This document shows, in pieces, positions 45,426-58,093 of a stretch of 64,000 bases of DNA. Location: the NCBI RefSeq assembly GCF_030272615.1, contig NC_081405.1, positions 576,834,752 to 576,898,751 of the forward strand, in the 5' to 3' direction. Position 1 is the stretch's first letter. Each line of letters starts with the position of its first letter. Below the pieces are notes generated by a model. The model made no database searches. It saw only the letters and a program-made list of their open reading frames with translations, and was not told the origin of the DNA. Both the position numbers and the translations under genes were made by a program. The DNA comes from Cryptomeria japonica. Its lineage: Eukaryota > Streptophyta > Pinopsida > Cupressales > Cupressaceae.

Positions 45426-45960
45426 TGGAAGTTGGTGAATTTGAAACCGCGTGATTGGGCCTGATCTTTTGCGGTTGCAATTGTAAATCACCTACCCCTT
45501 CTACAATACAAATTTCTTTAATTTCATCCATACCAATCGTACACACCGTAGTCTTTCCCCGATGCTGAAGTACCTAAAGGGTAGCCAAAAGGCCTTTCTC
45601 AAAATCGTGTAGGATGGATATTGCAGAATCGAAAGGAACTCCCCTATTCATGTCTTTTATACTCATATCCATTAAATCTATCCATGGCTTTAAAGACTTC
45701 TTCTATGATTGTCATGGTCACCAAGGTAGAACCCCGATTCACCTACTCTATGCTTACAAACAACCCCATGGGAAGAAGCCTTTTCTTCATGTTCCAATGG
45801 AGAGTTTGAATCTCTTCGCCAACACTTTTGAGAGACTCCTTGATTCCTTCTAAAGTTCTGGTCTCAACCTCTAGTACAACACCTTGGTCTATTCGTTTTC
45901 TTCCACCACTTACTCTTCGACCAACATATACCAAAGATAAACTTCACATCACATCAAATG
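45426..45960 (-). other. Unidentified possible gene remnant
   Basis: The minus-strand reading includes GRRVSGGRKRIDQGVVLEVE and RTLEGIKESLKSVGEEIQTL, continuing with stops. It could be an upstream part of the same locus as the PPR relic or unrelated. Plus-strand frames of 60-80 codons overlap it. No family recognised. Confidence 0.25.
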
Positions 45961-47400
45961 TATGATCGATTTTTCCAATGAGGACACTTCACATCACCTC
46001 CCATGTATCTACTAATGATTTATCCTTCCTTATATATCACCCACAATATCCCAAAGTATAAATTATGTCAGCTCAATCAGTACCTAATGAATGGAATGTG
46101 TCACATAACATAGGTTGCCCTCAAATGTATTTATCATCATCAAAAATAGGTTGTAGATGAATCCAATACTTAGTTAAAAATCAAACATGTCATACTATAT
46201 CCTTCAAAGCTGAAGAAAAAGGCCAAGATTTTGAAATTTAAGGAACATACCACATCGGCTCAAATATCAACACTGTTGTGCTCACTACTTGTCTTCATGC
46301 CATTGAAGAGATTCAAAATATTATGTAGATCAGGATGAAAGCACTAAGATAATCTAAAACCTTTCTACAAACATCTCCTAGAGTAATCAATCAACAAGTT
46401 CTCACATAAAAGAACAACATTTCTCAACTAGTAAACATTGTGCTAACTAGGCACACTGTAGGACATCAACATAGTAAATATTGTGTGTTGGAGCACTGAA
46501 ACACCTAAAATTCATATCAGCTATCCAGTACACCATCCTTAACATCCTCCCAAAACCACACAATCATACCAATCACCACAATAGAATGTATACAATTCTA
46601 GTGATCCTACTTGGACATGTTTCACTATCAAACAATGATCTTAGGAGAAAAACCTTATTTCTATAAAGCATATTATTACTTGAAAACTTGATGGTAGGCC
46701 CCTAACACACTACCAATCTTAGTTATTGAAGCACACAATTAAAAGATGCAATGTTGTAAAGTGCAAAGAAATTTACCAACACGCAATCATAAGGAAATAG
46801 ATTGTTCTATACTTATCAACAAATTTCTTCAATCCTCTAATTATGAAGATGAACTCAAATGCCATCCAAATGACTTCTTTAACATCTAGAAATCAACCAA
46901 AGTAACTGCATCATATAACCAAGACATTACTCATGTGTATCAATACATACCATCTATATTAGACTAATATATTTTTATTTGATGTAACTCCATACTATCT
47001 TCTATGCCTAACCAATTTGCATGGGCACAATTACTCTCAATTTGCTTAACACACATCATCTGATACATCAATGACCACCATACATACTCGAATCATCTCC
47101 TTAATGGCAACACATATTGTCAGACATCAAGTTGATGTCAATGACAGCACATTGTGTTAACAATCTCTCAATTTGTCATTGATGGTAATACTACAACATA
47201 TATCAGTAAATCTACATCTCTACATACTCTCCCCCTTTCAACAATATCGACATTATTTATCTAGTATCTCTTTCACATAGAACCTATCTAGCATCTCTCC
47301 CCATTTGACATCAAGGACAAAGACATAATACAATGTACATTCATTAGAAAATTCTCCCCCTTAAATAGAAATCCCTCCAAAGACAAAACCAATATTATAT
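45961..47400 (-). mobile_element. Possible copia LTR relic, minus orientation
   Basis: The minus strand shows GTTGAAAGGGGGAGAGTATG (about 47241-47222), a purine tract typical before copia LTRs. TGTAGTATTACCATC and a TCATTGACATCAACTTGATG block follow, resembling plant copia LTR starts. Two weaker purine tracts lie at about 47294 and 47352. No coding sequence or far end could be fixed. The rest has no recognisable gene. Confidence 0.35.
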
Positions 47401-47543
47401 ACAAAAATCTTAAACTATAAACCCAAAAATCACACTGTATTCTATTGCAAAATTGTACAACCCAAAATATTCTTATCTATGCCTTAGCTCTCTTAGCTCT
47501 CTCTCAGAGGTAAGATTTAGAAATTACTCTTATTCTAAGGAGA

Positions 47544-47754
47544 GCCACGCTTACCATAATTTTGATTGTTTTAATTTTATTAGGCCCCTTAGATAATATT
47601 CCAAAAGTTGAAACGACAAGGACATATACCTCTTGGATATCCTTTCAACCCTTTTGAAACATACATAAAGAGGGTAGAGAACTCAACAGAATTCTCATCT
47701 ATTAGAACTAGAACCAGTATCATCACTGTACAAGTACTGAGGCAAAAACAAAAC
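47544..47754 (+). promoter_or_regulatory. Conserved upstream region of copy B
   Basis: It matches the flank of copy A (32820-32610), starting GCCACGCTTACCATAATTTT. The frame here is open from a TTG at 47608, but copy A has a stop in it, so coding use is unlikely. Confidence 0.6.
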
Positions 47755-48489
47755 ATGGCCGATGAGCAGATCGTATATGAAATGGAGCAGAGCCAGCAGG
47801 AAGAGGAAAACATTGTACAGTCACTTCACCAGCGTTTGGAAGATCTTGGCGACCGTGTGTATGCCTTAAAACAAGAATCAACCAAATCAGAAATTGAATT
47901 TCATCGTTTACGTAACCACGTACTGGATAATGCCTCCATATCTCCCCGTACAAAGAGTACGTTTAATCGACCATTAGATAAAATCTGCGACAATCTGGAC
48001 GATCTACGTGTTTTATTGAGGAAACGGCAATGGTCAACATTTCCAAGGTCATCGATTTCAGTTGGTTATCTTAATAAGAAAGAGTTTGAGTTGCCAATTG
48101 GCTGTAGTAATGAATGTGAAGATCCAAACAATGAATATGCTAACAGGAGGGATCCTAGTGCAAAAACTAGATCATTCGTACCGCCTAAATCTGGTAGGCG
48201 TAAAAGAGGTATGTCAACGTTTACCGCAAAGAAGAGGATATGCTCTCACTGCAACCACAAAGACCATACGTATAAGGAAGAGTTTGAGTTGCCAATGCGT
48301 TGTGGTTATGAATGTGAAGATCCAAACGATAGATATGTTAACCAAGATACTAATAGGAGTTATCCTAATGGAGAAACTAGAAGACCATAAACACCACCTG
48401 AATCTCGAAGGCGTAGAGGACGTGGGTCAAGGACTACCGCAAAGAAGAGGATTCGTTCTCACCGCAACCATATAGACAATACCTATTAA
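47755..48489 (+). pseudogene. Arg-rich repeat protein, copy B (one nonsense codon)
   Basis: Paralogue of the minus-strand gene at 31632-32609, with the same start (MADEQIVYEMEQSQQEEENIV), coiled-coil region, CDNLDDLRVLL and EFELP block. It has fewer repeat units: KSGRRKRGMSTFTAKKRI with CSHCNHKDHTY, then a second EFELP block. Residue 212 is TAA (48388-48390) where copy A has a sense codon. The frame then continues to TAA at 48487, ending DNTY. It could give a 211-residue truncated protein or be a pseudogene. Confidence 0.6.
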
Positions 48490-51286
48490 ATATATAAATA
48501 AATAATTTTTCAATTGTAGGCTTCTATCTGTGAATAGTATCACAGACGCATATTATCATGTCATGGGAATTGTGGTCATTTTATTAGTATCACTTGCTTT
48601 TGCTAAATATGATTAGTACCCAAATATGCATATTAAATAGAGCAGTCATAGTCCATTCTTTGAGTTGAATCTTAATATGAAAAATATGTGTTAATTATTC
48701 TTGTCATTAATTATAATATAAATCTTTGAATCTACAGCTTTCACAACTTTTCACTTGTACATAATCTTAATATGATTGTATCAATAACACGTCTCTTTCT
48801 CTTTTGGTGTAATTTTGATATTGGCATCTCTTAATTATTCTCGATCTAAGATTGTTATGGCTTAGTATGCATTATTTTTTAAGACTATTTTTTGTTGTTA
48901 ATTTCAAAATAATGGTTTTGGTTAATGTGTATGTGGTTTGCTAGTGAAGTTCAATAGCTCTTAGAAGGCTCACTACAAATCAAGTCTTTCTAAGTGCAAG
49001 GCTTCAATATCATATGAGATGAGGCTAGGATTGTCTCATTTGGATATGTCATGTTTAAAAGTTCTTAATCGATAACATCTTTTCAAATTTGAATGATCTT
49101 ACGTAGTTTAAACTCTTTTGTTTACCAATAGGGAAGTCATTAGATTCCCTTCTATTCTTCACACAATATGGGGTAAAATTACACACTAAAGAGCTCTTTT
49201 ACATAATTTCATTTGAACATTTGAGATAAATAATGCAAATGGGAGAATCTCCTATGATTCTCTCGTAGAAAATAATATAGAGTTGACTTGATATCTAATT
49301 ATCACATTTTCAATATATGTTTTTAAGTTATAGGTACAACATACTACTGTATCTATTTTTTTAAAATTATGGGTTATCAATTCAAGAATCATCTAATTTG
49401 TAAATTATAACAATAAATGATAAATTATTATTGATGATGTAAAATAACAATATATCAATTTCAATGTTATATTATAGTTCAATTTTTGTATTATATTTTT
49501 CTTTCAGAAATTTTTTTGTTATAATTTAATACTTTTATTTAAAAAAAATTGTCTCATAATGTTAAAAAATTAAATAATATCAATATTTTCGGAACATAGA
49601 TCTTGAATTTGATAGTTGAAGAATCTATATTTATATTTTTCATATCTAATTCAATATTTATATTACCAATTTCTAATTATTAGCAATATAATTCAATGCA
49701 TTGTCCATTCGCTTCGATAAAATTTGTTTAATGTATATACAAATATAATTTTACTTGATTGTAAATAAGAAATCAATATGTCAGTTGAATAATTTATTTC
49801 ATAGTTTTTACTTACAATTTATTATTATTTTTTGTGATAAACCTATGTTGACTAATAACAAGTGAATATATATTATAATAAATTAAAATAAAAAAATAAT
49901 TTAAAAAAAAAAGAATGAGTGCAAATGAAGTCAAGGATTCATGTATTCTTTTTGGAATTCAAAAGTTTGTTTGTACTATGTGAATCATCCTTAGATTTTT
50001 ATTCTTTTGGCTATTTCTATTAGTATGACTATCTAATTTGTGTTAGGTAGTTCATGATTAAATATAATCATTAGGCATCATGTAGGAGATGTCGTCAATT
50101 TCTCATGTTTAGAGTCACTTCAAGTTTTACTAGATGGTCTAATTTGTTTGCATGATTTCACATGGGAGGTTGTAGATTAGGGACCACAATTGAAAATGAA
50201 AGTAGTGGTAGATAACTAAAGTGACCTAGATTAGATAGTATATGACATACATAGAGTGGTTTTTTATGTAGAGTTACAAATGGGTATAGATTATAGTGTG
50301 GGAGAAAAACTACCGTAAATGGTTCACTATAGGATTAGGAGCAACCTTTTGTGGGAAGGATGTGTGATGCAATGATGGAGGCTTCCAGGAGACTAAGAGG
50401 TAGATGGGTAGGGTGTGTATCAAGGGTGGTGGTAGTAAGGAGGGGTAGGGGAGGATGTTGGAGTAGATGTGGACATGCTACCTTCATACAATGGAGGGAT
50501 GGTACATGAGAGGATGCCATAACAAACATTAATGACAATGGTTTTAATATAAATGACAATTACTGTCATTTATCTTGCCCTAACAACTTAAAAATGGAAG
50601 AGGGGGAAGAAGGATACCTTGAGTAGATGCCAAAATTTTGATTAGTAGAATTGTGGGAGTGGGATAAATTAATAGAAAATAAGAAAGTAAACTTAGGGAA
50701 ATGATTAGCGCAATCCCTCAACCATGTTGATGTCATACAACCTTTTCTATATGATGTTAAACTTAGACTAGAGATTATTTTTTATAAATATTTAAAACAT
50801 CTAGAGATGGATAGGTGTGGAATCTAGGCATACCTATCTATGGTGACATCTAAGAGATTTAATATCTAGGATCTCAAATTAAGGGAGCTAGTTATTGTGG
50901 CTTTAAGTTTACAATATGTGACTTAGGAGCATGGGACCACATGTTTTCTTGGAGATAAATTTATTATGAAAATTTAGCTCGCAGATATATTGTGAAATCA
51001 TAAACATTCTATCGTAAATAATATATTTCAAATTTAAAAAATTGCATAACATAGAGAATACCTCTCATAAACTTTAGCTATCAAACCATATTTAGAAAGA
51101 GAGGTTGACCAAATCAAAATAATTATCGCGAGTATTTTAATAGCTAGCCCAAGTGGTCAAGCATAAGAGATTTCATTTATAGAAACAACTATTCCATTTA
51201 AATATTGCAACACATCCTAAATAGATGTGGTTGATAAGCTATGTTTAGAAAGGAATAGCATTTGAAAAACAAAATGAGCAGGAGAG
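48490..51286. other. AT-rich intergenic DNA
   Basis: The first ~70 bp match the 3' flank of copy A, including AATAAATAATTT, ATTGTAGG and TACAGAC-like blocks. Beyond that no gene or element is recognisable. The purine-rich patch at 50340-50520 yields only low-complexity frames. Confidence 0.55.
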
Positions 51287-53190
51287 TTGCACGGTAGAAT
51301 TTTAGTGGTTGTAGGAGAGGTAGATGAAGAGGGCTCTATTATGTGGTTAGTAGTGGGGTTTTTATTTTCCATATTTTTTCTTTTGGTTTTGGTGGAGACA
51401 CTGCCTACTAGGGTATCATTCTCTAGGTGGGCCTTTCCTCTTCTTTCTTGGTTGTGGTTATTGTGTTACTCGTCCCTGTTGTCATAGTTATTCTCTTAAA
51501 AAACACGGGTTCCTTTGGGGGTTTCTAGTTTTTTTTATTTCTTCAATGGTTTTGGTTTTATTCCCCCTATCCCTTTCCTTTGATTCGATGTTGATCATCC
51601 TATCCTATTTTGGCTGGATGTTTGAGTTTGTTGTGTTTTTCCTTATCGATGCCCCTCCATCTTTGGTTGTGGTCTGTATTTTAAGCATTATTCATTTGGA
51701 GGATTTGGAAAGAGTTTGTTGGTGGGGTTTTGTGAGATGAGTGATCTCGACTTCTCGACTTGGATTCCCTCCCTATTCTTTATTTGGGAGCTATCTCATA
51801 GTATTGTTTTCATCTACTCTATTGCATTTTGTAAGGTTCTCTTGTTTGGACTAGATTTTTTTGGCATTGATTCCTTGGCCTTAGATATATTATTTTTTAC
51901 CTTGGGCTCTTTTATTTTCTCTCTAGAATGCATCAAGTCTAGTGTTTTCTATTGTAGTGGTTCCTCTACCTCTAAAATCAATTGCCTCTTCTTCCCCTTA
52001 TCATTATTGATTCTCCTTCATATTGGACACCACCTATATTACATCTAGGCTAGTTGTGATGGATATGGGTGGTGGTTTTGTTGTTTGGGCTAAGATATTT
52101 GTTTTTTCAACCTTCCATTTTTGGTAGCTATGGTTTCAATCCTTTATCTATCAGTTGTTAATGAGAGTTTTTTTATTTCTATGAATAAGCATTCTTCTAT
52201 GAAAGACAACTTTCTTTTTAGAGTTGGATCTTCACTAGCGGTTGTGGGTTGGCTTTTGTTGCATTTTGTGGGCTAGTTACCATTTAGAGAATTAATTAGA
52301 GAGGTGTCCACTTCCTTTGTCCCTACTTCTATTATGGTCACTAGCTTCCTTTTTGAGAGTGTTGTTTTCTTCTTACTTTTTAGTGGTACTACTAATGATA
52401 GACCTATTGAGGTTGGCTGTGATGTTTGTTTGTAGGGATTTGTACTAGTATAATGTTTAGAGATTCCTTTAAAAACCCTTTGAATTTTTTTATTCTAGAC
52501 CATCCTTTGGTCATAGATTTAGAGGTTGATGTCACCATCATTGTTTTTTCCTATCTCAATGTGGCTAGTGATACTGTAGGCAATGGACCTATTGAGATAG
52601 TCCAATATGTTCTATCTATATGAATCACTATAGGTAAACATTTTAGGGGTCCCTTTTGAAACCCTTTGGGTTGTTTTGTTCTATTCCATTCCTTAGCTAT
52701 CCTATTTTGTGTTTGTCTAAAATGGCTAGGTTATTATTCTACTACAAGGTTTCTAGGTACCTTCCAAAACTAGTTATTTTTTAGAGCTTTGTGGTTTCCT
52801 TCATTGTCTAAGAATATCTCTATACAATGCCTTTAGACAAAAGGTTGTAGAAATCCTTTCAAAATCTGTTATTTTGTTTATTGTTTCCTTAACTAATTTG
52901 TTTCTTGTGTAAGGGTTTTTGTTTGGAAGATCGTTAGGGATTCCTCTCTAAGCCCTTTAGTTATGAAAATGTGATGTTTTTGGAGATTTCAAAATGCTTG
53001 TTCCTACCTATTGGTTGCTCCAATCAAAATCCTCTCCTTGAAACAAGGTTTAACCTTTTTTTGGGGGGGGGGGGTCTCATTTCTCATGAGCTCCTTTGGC
53101 TTGTCTACCTAGTTGGATATTATGTAATGGTTAAGGCCATCTCATTTCTTTGATCAAACCCTTAGAAGTAGGGTTTCAGGACATATTTTA
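51287..53190 (+). mobile_element. GT-rich LINE-like segment
   Basis: A strand-biased G/T-rich stretch with hydrophobic pseudo-frames (51287-51487, 51546-51740, 51716-52048). The core CCTTT..AAACCC, often with GGGT before it, recurs at about 52460, 52645, 52750, 52850 and 52945. A GGGTTTCAGGAC motif at 53172 resembles the LINE termini at 23.1, 25.0 and 30.7 kb, in plus orientation. A T7G12 run lies at 53056-53074. No catalytic domain was found. Confidence 0.4.
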
Positions 53191-53899
53191 GAAAACTATT
53201 CACAAAATACTCAAATCTTAATGAAATATTATTAAACCTGTTTCTATAGAAAGGTGATTCAACTAGATTTCAGATGGCACTGGTGTCACATCCCGATTCA
53301 ATCATACAAGAGAGTTATGAACGTTATAGTAGCTAAAAACCACAAAATAATATGGAAACAAGGCTTTAATTTTATATTATTCTTCTTGTCTTCACCCAAA
53401 AACTCACTAACAACCATTCCTTGACCCAAAAGAGGTTGTTTAAACTTTTTTACAACCATTTCTAACTCTCCCTAAATTATTTTTGAATAGGTGACTATTG
53501 GTTACAAAGAAATGCTCATTAATATGGCAATATTTGCAAAAAGTTGACAACTTTGTTCAAACTCAAAAAGATGACTCAAACCTGCCTATACTCACCCTAG
53601 ACATATTAAAATAGACTTAAAAGGACTTATTACATAAATTCCATCCACTTGGAGTACTTTGACCATGATTGACCACATTTGGCCCTTGTTGGTCTACATA
53701 TAATGATTGGCTTGAAAGCCTTACAAATTGAATTGTATGACCTAAAAAATGAAATTGTATGTATTAAAATTGGTTCTTATGATCTTATTATGTTTCCACA
53801 AGACACATTTAAAGAAATAATTACAATAAATCCTTCATGAGGCATAAGAGTGACTAGGTGCTCCTGCACCATACTCCCAATGGAAATGAAACTCAAGTC
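53191..53899. other. Non-coding stretch
   Basis: I see no gene. TGTCACATCCCGATTCAATC at about 53286 looks like sequence from a plant LTR, but no element could be delimited. Confidence 0.4.
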
Positions 53900-54355
53900 C
53901 CTTGAGTGAGGACCTGCAACAAGATAATGTTTTATATTTTCCTTCTCTGATCTCCAAATATTTCTCTCATTTGGTGTACCTTTCCAATGAGCTAGGTACT
54001 AAAAGTATGCACCAACTCTTGATCCTGCACCAATATTTTGTCTCATCTTCACTCTTGGTTTGCCCTTTCTCTTGTTGAGGTATTTGGACCTGTCAAAGGA
54101 TAATTGAAGCCCTTTCAAATCTAATATTCTTGATACCTGCACTGAGACAAATACAATAATAACTTCATAGATAAAAATTTTTTGATTAGTATCAATGTCA
54201 TACATGAAATTTTTGTTTTGTTTCTCAAATCTCCTAGGTGCCTCCTGCCACATGAAACTGCCTAAGGGAGCTATCTGAATTCTTTTATCATCAATATTAA
54301 CATCAACCTGATGCTCTTTTAGTAAGTTTTTTAGAAAATTGGGAAGACAAACCAA
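53900..54355 (-). pseudogene. Possible chromodomain-like remnant of a gypsy element
   Basis: The minus-strand 118-codon frame (MVCLPNFLKNLLKEHQ...) runs to RQNIGAGSRVGAYF and a stop. The reading then continues YLAHWKGTPNERNIWRSEKEN, which resembles the chromodomain core YLVKWKGxPxxxxTWE of chromovirus integrases. The rest of an integrase is not visible, so this rests on about 20 residues. Confidence 0.35.
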
Positions 54356-54810
54356 TGATATTTGACCATCTTCTTCTAAGGAAATTGGAAAATGTCAGAA
54401 GAGTCCTACTTAGGAGGGGAAGAATTCTGAACTCAGATTCATTACTCACTCTCCAATCTTGGAGATCAAGGGTTTTGAAGGATTTAAATTTTAGAAGAAA
54501 AATTTAGCTAAGGGAAGGAAGCTTGTAGTTGGTGGGATGTTTTATTTTCTTGGGTTGGAAGGTCTTCATCAAATATTCATCACTGCATTCAATTTGCAAG
54601 AGTTGAGGTTTGTACATGTCGCCTTAAAAATGAAATGTGTTTTCTTGTTGTTTCATGTCTAAATCTTCAAGTTTGAAAGTGTATTTGTGTGTGATTTATG
54701 AGTTTGAGTTATTGTGATTTGTATGTGTTGTTGCATATTTTTGTATGCGTTTCATATGGTTGTATATTTACGAGAGTTAAGACCACACTCACCCTTGGGA
54801 GGGAAGAGTA
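54356..54810. other. Non-coding stretch
   Basis: Nothing recognisable. Confidence 0.5.
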
Positions 54811-55334
54811 GTCTTGGGCATCAAAGAAGAAGTCTATAGTGATCGTTTCATCAACTAAAGCTGAATATGTAGCAGCCACATCAACAACATGTCAAACAAT
54901 CTAGATGTGGAGATTATTGAAGGATCTATTGCACGCTCAAGAAGACTCTCAACAGTATTCTATGACAATAAATCAGAAATTGAGGAATGTAAGAAGACTG
55001 ATATTTTTCATCATGCAGTTAATTTATCCCTCCATGAAATTGGTCAAAACCTAAATTGCATGACAGTTAGATTCTCATGCATACTTAGCATGAAATAGTT
55101 TTTTGGTTTTACGCATGTAATAAAATGGTTCAATTTTGTATCCATGCATGCATGCATGCTAGAGTAGTTAGTTACCACCGTAAAAGCCTATAGGGTATAC
55201 AATTTAGTTTGCATTTAATTATTTCTCCAGGCATTTGAGACTTTTGCATGCATAGTTTCCACCGTAAAATTGTTACCTTTGCATGATTTGGCTAATTAAT
55301 AGATAGATATTCTAGAAGGATGATGAATCCTCTA
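54811..55334 (+). mobile_element. Deleted copia relic: RNase H fragment joined to LTR
   Basis: 54811-54987 matches the copia RNase H region around 44297-44470 (GGGCATCAAAGAAG, AGCTGAATATGTAGCAGCC, GCTCAAGAAGACTC). 54988-55334 matches the first ~350 bp of the copia LTR, starting TGTAAGAAGACTG. About 230 bp between them are deleted. The LTR stops at TCCTCTA, where unrelated sequence begins. Confidence 0.85.
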
Positions 55335-56094
55335 GCTTAGCATCCTTATTTTCCTTAGGCATTTTGTGTTCACGTTATTTAAAATAAGGAGTATTTATTT
55401 AGTCTGAGTTTGCGTAATTCTCGGCTTTGGTGTTGTTAGATTATGTCTTGAACTAAACCTTTCTATTGAACCTTTAAAAAAAATTCAAGGTTCAAGTTCA
55501 AGCGGAGCATGTTGAATCACGACTTTGTTCTAGTTTAAAAGTTAATGGTCTTGGAGTCAATTGTCATTGAACCTGAACACTTGAGACTTTTCTAAAGTTT
55601 AAAGTTCAAGTTCAAAGTTGAGAAAGTTGAGTCTTGTCTAAGTCCTATCTTTATAAAACGTAAGCCATGGCCCTTATGTTGTCTTTGTTTTGGTTTGTCC
55701 TTATACTATTCTTTTGAACTTGAACTTTTCAACTACTTTTCGGAGAGTTCAAAATTCAAAGTTCAACATTTCATTAACTCTAGACATAAAGTGGCAGACA
55801 TGAAAATGATGAAGCATCAACATGGAGGGAATATTCTGGATTTAAAAACTAAACTTCGAGAGAATGTGTCATGATGAAGAGTCATACTTGAGATTAATTA
55901 TTTCAAAGAAGATTGGTGGGAAAAGACTTGTAAGAAATGATTTGTCAAAATTAAGTCTTTTTGGATTAAATTTGGCATGGATAAGCATGCAGTTATAACT
56001 ACATCAAATCATGTGACCAATTTTTAAGCTTGTTCTCAAGATTTGCTTTATTTAAAAAAAAAAATGAACTACTTGCCTTCTTGATTTTCCTAAT
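55335..56094. other. Non-coding stretch with GTTCAAGTTCAA cluster
   Basis: At least four GTTCAAGTTCAA-like or TTGAACTTGAAC-like motifs lie between 55480 and 55780, in both orientations. There is no ORF. The stretch begins exactly where the copia LTR relic is cut off. Confidence 0.5.
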
Positions 56095-57780
56095 TTGGTA
56101 AGTAAGGGCTTTGCACAAGAGGTATGTTTTATTCATGTCTCTTTGGATTCTGAGCTCTGTATGAAAGGTGAGTTGAAAATCTTCTTCTCACACCTATCAT
56201 TTCATACAATGGAAGCTTTGCTTGATTGTTCAGTTGGTTCAATTCGAAGCTTTACTTGGTTGTTCAGTTGGTTAATTTTGTCTTCCTTGTTGTGTTTTCT
56301 TTCTGTTGGTAAATTCAAAATGAGACCTAAATTGCCTAAGATAGACCGGAATTCTTGGTTAGTTTGTACCTTTCTGGAATTAGGAGACACTTTTCTATCA
56401 TTGGTAGACCTAGACGAGTTCCATGAAAGGGCAAGGAATCACACTGGCCCTCCCTTAATGTAGAGGATTCTGGATAGTGGGTTAGTGGAAGCAGCAGCTT
56501 TCCCTTCAGCGGTGTTATGTCCTGAGTTGGTTCAAGGATACATGTACAAATATGACCATGTTGAGAGATGTGTAAGAAGTGAAGATGGTGGGTTTTTTCT
56601 TAAGGTTAGTTGGGAGGTTGTTGCTATTGTTATGAAAATACTAGAGAAGGAGCAATATGAGGACTGGACAGTGTATAATTCATAAGGTATTTTCTTAGAA
56701 TATAAATCATTCTATAGGAATGTTATTTCAAGGAATTGGATGTTAAAGTTTCAAAGAGGAAGTTCTCAACTCCCAAGTCCATTGACCCAGGAACATCTGA
56801 TTAAAGAAGTGAGGGACATAATCATTCTATTACATAGAGTGAGAGGAAATTAGATTGGCTTTTATTGGGAAGATTGGATGTATTTATTCATATAGGTTAT
56901 TTTTTGTGAGAAGAGATATATTGACTAGGCGGAATTAATTGTAGATAGGTTGCATGGAGGTATGAGTTGCTTCGATAACAAAAAATTTTACATATCATCA
57001 TATCATCTACATTGCCCAGCATACATTAGACCATGAATTGGTTTGTACCATGAAGCATGGGTGGATAATATGAGAATATTTGAATATCATCTCAATCAAC
57101 AACAACAAAGGTCCTGTGAAAATTATCGAAAACTGCATGACATTTTCCTAGGGAAGATGGTGTATGAATTGAAGGGAAACATTCATAAAAGATTGTCAAA
57201 TGAGGCAATGCAATTGATTGGTACTTATGGAAGATTTTCCATACAATTTCCCAAGTTTACTTACCTAAGGGTAGGGGGTTTTGGAGCAGAACCATATAGG
57301 CTGCCCAGATCTGCATTTGACCGACATATTTTAATGGAGATATGCATGCAATTGGCCTATATTGACACAAAATATAGAGCTAGACATCAATCAGGTATCT
57401 CGTTTCCAATTGAATTAACTTATTTTATTTGTATTAGTGTTACTCGTGCCTTGAACTTGGAACTTGAATTTAAGAAATTGAATTTTCCATTATATGGTTT
57501 GCAAAAACTTTTTTGATGCTAAAGGGTTTGTCGCCGCCCATCTGACATTGAGGAAATTTTTTGTTCATGTGCCAAATATTGAAGGAGTTTGGGCTGATTG
57601 TAGTGATGAGTTTCAAGGTAGAAAAATGACAAAACAAAGGTTCACCTTGCAGTAGGTCATGGCCTTTGAGTTGAAAATGAACATTGCTAATGTCAAGGAT
57701 GATGAAAGTGAACTGATGGATCCTCAGTTTGTCGATGACAGGCAGAAAGAACCTATTCCAAAAGTGGATTGGGAAAAAGA
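56095..57780 (+). pseudogene. Long disrupted ORF of unknown function, N-terminal half
   Basis: One frame is followed from 56095 to 57516 with about six stops: KLPKIDRNSWLVCTFLELGD, LVEAAAFPSAVLCPELVQGY, EVVAIVMKILEKEQYEDW, then a 157-codon open part (57043-57516) with YHLNQQQQRSCENYRKLHDI and LPRSAFDRHILMEICMQLAY. The reading continues in another frame (FVAAHLTLRKFFVHVPNIEG, then acidic DDESELMDPQFVDD) to about 57780. I recognise no family. It is globular-looking, not low-complexity, and on the same strand as the Tat-like element that follows. Confidence 0.5.
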
Positions 57781-58093
57781 TGAGGAAGACCAGATCTAAA
57801 TAAGGACATTCCCAATTATTAGAAGAGCTGAAAATTGGCTAAGAGAGAAAAGAATGGGAAAATGATAAAAGAAAGGTTCAACCTCATCCTCTGAAGTCCC
57901 ATTGGCTAACTCCTTTGTTACCCCTTATATTGCAAGATCATCCAAAACATAGATTAAAGTTAGTCAGAGTGCCAGGCCAATGGAAATTAAAAGAGAACTA
58001 GTTCCTACCAAGGTTACCAGGGCCAGAACCAGAAGTGGAGAAAATAGATATCCCATGTATTTTGTGGTAGTTTATTAAGAAGCCTCTCCTGAC

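Noticed and set aside
51287-52048. Hydrophobic plus-strand frames that look like membrane proteins
   Set aside because: The strand is G/T-rich, which yields Leu/Val/Phe/Trp runs. The same occurs on the minus strand at 23.6-24.2 kb in LINE-like DNA.
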